DNA from: Candidatus Zixiibacteriota bacterium
GTDB lineage: Bacteria > Zixibacteria > MSB-5A5 > GN15 > FEB-12
DNA length: 64,000 nucleotides
Direction of reading: 5' to 3'
Assembly (NCBI GenBank): GCA_017999435.1
Contig: JAGNLV010000001.1
Coordinates: 617,550-681,549 of the forward strand
The translations under genes were made by a program, and so were the position numbers. Numbering within the stretch: the first letter of the stretch is position 1; each line of letters opens with the position of its first letter. Under the pieces are notes generated by a model, which saw only the letters and a program-made list of their open reading frames with translations, ran no database searches and had not been told where the DNA came from. Positions 59,693 through 64,000 of this stretch are shown one piece after another.

Positions 59693-59720
59693 TTGCCGAT
59701 CGGTCTTGGTCCGATATATT
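59693..59720 (+). promoter_or_regulatory. Sigma-70-type promoter for the second propeller protein
   Basis: TTGCCG (4 of 6), 16-bp spacer, TATATT (5 of 6), about 140 bp before the start codon at 59862. Confidence 0.5.
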
Positions 59721-59861
59721 GAGGGTACGACGGGCATTCCACTCGGCAAAACACCCGATGAAGCGGGGACCAGCCGAGGGCGCCGCAGATCAGATCGCCG
59801 CGACGTCGCCCATTCGTTGCTGAGACAACAACCCGAGACCGCACCTGACGAAGGGATCCTC

Positions 59862-62264
59862 ATGACATTCACATCGCGCCTGATTGCCCGGGCTGCAGCG
59901 GCTTTTCTCCTGGCGGGCGGACTGCTCGAAGTGGGCCTGGCCCAGTCGAGACCAGCGCTTCCGCCCCCCGAGCCGGCCGGAAGCGGAACCTCTGACGCCG
60001 CCTTTGGCCATCCCGACGACGTCTTCTGGGACAACACCCTGTCGCCGTCTTTTCCGGGCGTGTCCGGGGCAGTGAACGCCATGGCCGCATACAACGGCAA
60101 TCTGGTCATCGCCGGGAGTTTCACCGTCGCGGCGAACGTCGAGGCGCGCAATATCGCCGTCTGGAACGGGTCGGCATGGTCGGCGCTCGGCTCCGGCGTG
60201 AATTCTTCAATCTATGCTCTCGTGGTGTACGACGGCCAACTGATAGTCGGGGGGTGGTTCGACTCGGCGGGCGGGATCGCGGCGAATGACATTGCCGTCT
60301 GGGACGGCACCGCGTGGTCGACTTTCGGCGCGGGGATCGATGACAGCGCGGTATACGCGCTGACCGTGCATGACGGAGAGTTGATCGCCGGCGGCGGGTT
60401 CAATACGATCGGGGGCGTGACCGCCCACAAGGTGGCGGCGTGGAACGGCGTCTCCTGGGCGCCGCTCGGCGCCGGGATCGGCGGGAGTTACCCGTATGTC
60501 AACGCGCTCAAGAGCTACAACGGCGAACTCATCGCCGGCGGTGCGTTCAACTCCGCCGGAGGGTCGCCCGCGGTTGGGATCGCCGCCTGGAACGGCAGTT
60601 CGTGGCGCTCGCTCGGGACGGGCGTCGGCGGGGAGTCTTTCTACGTGCAGTCACTGGCGGAGTACGACAGCCGACTGATCGCCGCGGGCGGCTTCACCTC
60701 GGCCGCCGGGGCGCCGGCGAACAACATCGCCGCCTGGGACGGAAGCCGGTGGTCGGCGCTCGGCGCCGGCGTGAGTTCATCGGTGTACGCCCTAGCGGTG
60801 TACGGCGGCGACTTGGTGGCGGGGGGACAGTTCGCCACCGCCGGCAACGACACGGCGCGGGGCATCGCCGCGTGGAACGGCAGCGGGTGGTCGCCGATCG
60901 GAACCGGCGGGGAGGCGTACTATACGGTTTCCGCGCTGGTCGAGTTCGACGGCGTGCTGATGGCCGGGGGCAGTTTCACCAGCGGCGAGGGCCGGCCAGC
61001 CGGCGGAATCGCCGCGTGGGACGGTGTCACATGGTCGAGCCTGAGCCCGATTTCAGGCTTCGACGGCACCGTGTGGGCGCTGACAGTCTTCGGGACAGAC
61101 ATTATCGCGGCCGGTTCTTTCACCGCAACCGGAGGCGCGGCGGCTAACCGGATTGCCGCTTGGAACGGATCGGCCTGGTCGGCGCTGGGAGATGGAATCG
61201 GCGGGGGGTACAATCCCCATGTGACCGATGTAGCGGTGTATGACGGCAAGCTGATCGCCGCGGGGCAGTTCACGCTCGCGGGCGGGGCCGACGCCGCCAA
61301 CATCGCCGCTTGGGACGGTGCCGCCTGGGCGCCCCTGGGCGCGGGGACCAACAACCGGGTCGCGGCGCTGGAGGTTTTCGACGGACGGCTGATCGCCGCC
61401 GGGGCGTTCACAATGGCCGGCGGTTCGCCCAGGAGCGGCATCGCCGCCTGGGACGGCGGCTCGTGGTCCGCGCTGGGAACCGGGCTCGGAGGCACGTCTC
61501 CGCAGGGCCAGGCCCTCGCGGTCTTCGACGGCAAGCTCATCGTGGGCGGGTGGTTTACGGCCGCCGACGGGACGCCGGCCAACCGGGTGGCCGCCTGGAA
61601 CGGTTTCGCCTGGCAGGCGCTTGGATCCGGGATAGGCGGACCGAACCCGTATGTCGCGGCTTTGGCGCTGTGGGACGGCAGGCTCATTGCGGGGGGGTAT
61701 TTCGCCACAGCGGGGGGAAATCCGGCGGCCAATGTCGCCGCCTGGAACGGCACGGCCTGGTCGGCCGTCGGCTCCGGGTTGAATTCGGTCGTCCAGACGC
61801 TCGGCGCGTTCGATGACCTCTTGATTGCGGGCGGGTGGTTCTCGTCGACTGCCGACAACCTGCAGGTCCTGGACAATATCGGCGCGTGGGACGGTGCGGC
61901 CTGGACGCCGCTCGGGTCGGGAACAAACAGCAGCATCTACGTGGTCCAGCCGGTCGAGCAGGATCTCCTCGTGGGCGGGTCTTTCGTCCGCGCCGGCGAC
62001 AAGATCGCCCCCTGCCTGGCAGCGTGGACCAAACGGACCACCTGCTGCGCGGGAATCCGGGGCAACGCCAACGATGATCCGGGGGATCTGGTCAATGTGG
62101 CCGACATCACTTTCCTGATCGCGGCGGTGTTCCGGGGCGGGCCGCTGCCGGAGTGTTTCGAGGAGGGGGATGTGAGCGGCGACGGCGAGTTGAAAGTGGG
62201 GGACATCACCTACTTGATCGCCTATGTTTTTCGCGGCGGGCCGGCGCCGGCAGCCTGTCCGTGA
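59862..62264 (+). CDS. Secreted Ala/Gly/Trp-rich propeller-repeat protein with dockerin-like C-terminus
   Basis: 800 residues. Signal peptide MTFTSRLIARAAAAFLLAGGLLEVGLA; SD AAGGGAT. About fourteen repeats of 45-50 residues cover residues 60-715. Each contains W(N/D)GSxWSALGxG, then VYALxVYDGxLIAGGxF, TxAGG and A-x-x-IAAW. This resembles delta-60 or Kelch-like beta-propeller repeats. The dockerin-like module starts CCAGIRGNANDD and ends APAACP, with the final 54 or so residues encoded by DNA identical to the previous gene. No catalytic motif is visible. An upstream in-frame extension of 52 codons lacks a signal peptide at its front and is rejected. Confidence 0.85.
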   Translation: MTFTSRLIARAAAAFLLAGGLLEVGLAQSRPALPPPEPAGSGTSDAAFGHPDDVFWDNTLSPSFPGVSGAVNAMAAYNGNLVIAGSFTVAANVEARNIAVWNGSAWSALGSGVNSSIYALVVYDGQLIVGGWFDSAGGIAANDIAVWDGTAWSTFGAGIDDSAVYALTVHDGELIAGGGFNTIGGVTAHKVAAWNGVSWAPLGAGIGGSYPYVNALKSYNGELIAGGAFNSAGGSPAVGIAAWNGSSWRSLGTGVGGESFYVQSLAEYDSRLIAAGGFTSAAGAPANNIAAWDGSRWSALGAGVSSSVYALAVYGGDLVAGGQFATAGNDTARGIAAWNGSGWSPIGTGGEAYYTVSALVEFDGVLMAGGSFTSGEGRPAGGIAAWDGVTWSSLSPISGFDGTVWALTVFGTDIIAAGSFTATGGAAANRIAAWNGSAWSALGDGIGGGYNPHVTDVAVYDGKLIAAGQFTLAGGADAANIAAWDGAAWAPLGAGTNNRVAALEVFDGRLIAAGAFTMAGGSPRSGIAAWDGGSWSALGTGLGGTSPQGQALAVFDGKLIVGGWFTAADGTPANRVAAWNGFAWQALGSGIGGPNPYVAALALWDGRLIAGGYFATAGGNPAANVAAWNGTAWSAVGSGLNSVVQTLGAFDDLLIAGGWFSSTADNLQVLDNIGAWDGAAWTPLGSGTNSSIYVVQPVEQDLLVGGSFVRAGDKIAPCLAAWTKRTTCCAGIRGNANDDPGDLVNVADITFLIAAVFRGGPLPECFEEGDVSGDGELKVGDITYLIAYVFRGGPAPAACP

Positions 62265-62266
62265 GA
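62097..62266 (+). repeat. 170-bp identical segment, copy 2 (dockerin-like module)
   Basis: Second copy of the segment at 59451-59620; it includes the stop codon and ends two bases beyond it. Confidence 0.93.
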
Positions 62267-62406
62267 GCGGCACTGGAACCGGGCTTCGGAAGACCGGCAG
62301 GATTCGCTTGACACCGAGGTTTTCAGGTATCTCCTTGGCGGTAAGCGGGGAACCTGCCGACCCATGGCGATTCGGATATGCCTGCGCGGCTTGACGGTCA
62401 CCAGGG

Positions 62407-62422
62407 GATTACCGCGGTAATC
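62407..62422. promoter_or_regulatory. Perfect 16-bp palindrome, possible operator
   Basis: GATTACCG-CGGTAATC, 98 bp upstream of the gene at 62520. A perfect dyad of this length is unlikely by chance and could bind a dimeric regulator, but no family is recognised. Confidence 0.4.
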
Positions 62423-62519
62423 TAGACGCGGGCAAGCGGTCGCGACGCTATGGGGTCCGCTACTCACGCCTGGGGCGGTCTTTTCCCCGCGCAACACCTA
62501 CGTGGGGAAAGGTCACGCC

Positions 62520-64000
62520 ATGATGAAATCAGCCTTCATGTTCGCAGGAGCGGCGGCCGTCGTTCTGGCCGCCGGAAACGCTGCGGCGCAGAGTGATCCG
62601 TTTGGAACCATGGACACGGTCACGCTCGTCGGTATCGGCGATCCGGCGAGCGGCCAGTTCCGGATCGAGTTGTGGGTCTACAGCGATGAGGATCTCGGCG
62701 GAACGACGACCGGATTCATTTGGGACAACGCGAAGGTGCAGATGGACAGCGCCAAGGCATCGCCGCTGACCGCAGGCGCCTTCACGCTCGGCACATTTTT
62801 CTATGAGAGGGGAGAGATTGCCCTGACCAACGCGAACCGCCGGTTCCTCTTCGGCGGACTGGCTTTCATGGACCCGCTGCTCGGCGACGGGTCAGGTCGC
62901 CGTCTCTGGGCTACGTATTTCTTCAATACGACGGGCTGGACGGCAGACGACGAGGTAACGTTCGATACGCTTTTCTGGGGAGTCGGGACAAACTATTCGT
63001 ATGTCGAGTTCAACTCGAACCAAGAGTTCTATCCGACGTGGAACGGTGCGATAACGATTCCGCCGGGCCCGCCGACCGATCTGATCATGCAGCCCCCGAG
63101 GCTGGATTTTGCAGCGGTAGCGGGAGCCGGAAACCCGCCCGGGCGGACATTCGTGATTTCGTCCGGGCAACCGCTGGCGTTCGCCGTGTTGGCGACCTCG
63201 GACTGGCTCGAGTTGTCGCCGCTCAATGACACGACGCCGGGGACCATCACAGCAACGGTCGATGTCACGGGTTTGGCGGCGGGGACGTATCACGATACGA
63301 TTCGGGTGACATCGGAGGAGGCGACGAATTCGCCGCTGCTGGGGCCGGTGACGCTGGTGGTCAGCGAGCCGTACAGCCTGGTCCTATCACCGGATACTTT
63401 GTATTTCCAGGGGAATGAAGGGGGGCTCAACCCGCTGCCGCAGAAGTTCGCAGTGCGGGAAGAATTCGACCGGGTGATCCCGTTCACAGTCACCGAAGAG
63501 GCGGCATGGTTGGCCACGGGCTCGGCCGGCGGGGCAACGCCGGACAGCGTGACCGTGCTGGCGGATCTCGCGGGCCTGACGGCGGGAACCTACATCGATT
63601 CGATTGCGGTCCAATCATCGGCGGCCGCGGAGACCCGGTTCCTTTTCATCCGGCTGGAGCTGGGGCCGCCGCTGACGGCAAATCTGGTGCTTACGCCGAC
63701 CTCGGCGGCGTTCGTGATGCCGGAGAACCCCGGCACGGGCGTCGGTGCGCAGGACCCCGGACCGGGAGCGGGGGGGCTGAAGTGTCGGGATATCACGGTG
63801 GAGTCGGACGGCGCGCCGTTGACGTTCACTGTCAGCGCCGCTCTCCCCTGGATGGAGCTGCGTTTGGCGTCGTCGGTCACACCCGCGATCCTGACGATCT
63901 TCCCCGATATTGTAGGCCTGGCGCCGGGCGAATACTACGATACCGTATCGGTGGTTTCGCCGCAGGCGGGGAACTCGCCGCAGTTCATCCCGGTGCACGT
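62520..64000 (+). CDS. Secreted protein with cohesin-like N-domain and BACON-like repeats (3' truncated by window edge)
   Basis: 493 residues are visible; the frame is still open at the window end. Signal peptide MMKSAFMFAGAAAVVLAAGNAAAQ after SD GGGGAAAGG. Residues about 30-175 resemble a cohesin-like domain (IELWVYSDEDLGGTTTGFIWDNAKVQMDSA). From about 195 there are three repeats of about 100 residues, each with a W in sW(L/M)EL or AWLATG, then GLxxGxYxDTI or DSIxV, the BACON-like (Ig) pattern of surface proteins. It has no enzyme motif. The missing 3' end may hold a dockerin-like or FlgD-like module, as in its neighbours. Confidence 0.75.
   Translation, partial: MMKSAFMFAGAAAVVLAAGNAAAQSDPFGTMDTVTLVGIGDPASGQFRIELWVYSDEDLGGTTTGFIWDNAKVQMDSAKASPLTAGAFTLGTFFYERGEIALTNANRRFLFGGLAFMDPLLGDGSGRRLWATYFFNTTGWTADDEVTFDTLFWGVGTNYSYVEFNSNQEFYPTWNGAITIPPGPPTDLIMQPPRLDFAAVAGAGNPPGRTFVISSGQPLAFAVLATSDWLELSPLNDTTPGTITATVDVTGLAAGTYHDTIRVTSEEATNSPLLGPVTLVVSEPYSLVLSPDTLYFQGNEGGLNPLPQKFAVREEFDRVIPFTVTEEAAWLATGSAGGATPDSVTVLADLAGLTAGTYIDSIAVQSSAAAETRFLFIRLELGPPLTANLVLTPTSAAFVMPENPGTGVGAQDPGPGAGGLKCRDITVESDGAPLTFTVSAALPWMELRLASSVTPAILTIFPDIVGLAPGEYYDTVSVVSPQAGNSPQFIPVH

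Noticed and set aside
62325-62385. c-di-GMP-I riboswitch suggested by a GGTAAGCGGGGAACC stretch.
   Set aside because: It resembles only part of the 3' region of that class. The other conserved blocks (such as GACGCAAAG) and the order of stems are absent.

Overview
The window comes from a GC-rich (roughly two-thirds G+C by eye) bacterial chromosome. Organism identity is inferred. Several secreted proteins end in a paired, cysteine-flanked dockerin-like module with a recurring FRGGP signature. One giant protein ends in a FlgD-like C-terminal domain of the kind linked to type IX-style sorting, and cohesin-like domains are present without recognisable polysaccharide-degradation genes. This mixture suggests the FCB superphylum, most likely a Zixibacteria-like lineage. 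No rRNA or tRNA gene was seen.

Layout. 1-5 kb: end of a class II photolyase, a START-like protein, a methyltransferase, DoxX, a DEAD-box helicase and a GNAT acetyltransferase. 4.9-6.5 kb: an accessory patch with a DUF5131 (phage Gp37/Gp68-like) gene, a truncated partner and a small spaced repeat. 6.5-9.4 kb: pdxS and a compact Fe-S module (Rrf2 regulator, A-type carrier, DUF2480-like protein, [2Fe-2S] ferredoxin). 9.5-11.4 kb: an M6-type secreted metallopeptidase interrupted by one in-frame TGA. 11.6-15.1 kb: four tandem GspG-like pseudopilins with an extra C-terminal sandwich domain. 15-26 kb: a lysine 6-dehydrogenase-like enzyme, an Asp-box dockerin protein and a 2000-residue repeat protein. 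26-38 kb: a HicB/DinB fusion, an adhesin-like protein behind a structured leader, an HDOD protein, a membrane Ser/Thr kinase and a three-gene operon (RTX-like repeat protein, HEAT protein, RNase H-fold exonuclease). 38.5-41.2 kb: two type IV pilins with an NtrC-family regulator and sigma-54-like promoter sites. 41.5-44.2 kb: a URO-D-like protein, an fRMsr-like GAF protein and a BlaI operon. 44.1-55.5 kb: B12 acyl-CoA metabolism. 55.9-64 kb: a glycosyltransferase and three secreted proteins.

How the genes work together. The operon at 50.3-44.1 kb encodes a complete route from propionyl-CoA to succinyl-CoA: carboxyltransferase, biotin carboxylase, biotin carrier, mutase and epimerase, mostly joined by TGATG overlaps. 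The operon at 55.5-51.2 kb carries a second mutase large subunit whose two substrate-specificity residues are those of isobutyryl-CoA mutase, the only B12-binding subunit in the window, an acyl-CoA dehydrogenase and a metallo-hydrolase. A low-GC TIR-domain gene sits between the two operons.

At the largest scale the + strand is C-rich on the left (about 1-16 kb) and G-rich on the right (about 26-64 kb), whatever the gene direction. A strand-asymmetry switch therefore lies inside the window. It could mark a replication origin, an inversion boundary or an assembly join. All composition statements are by eye, not computed.
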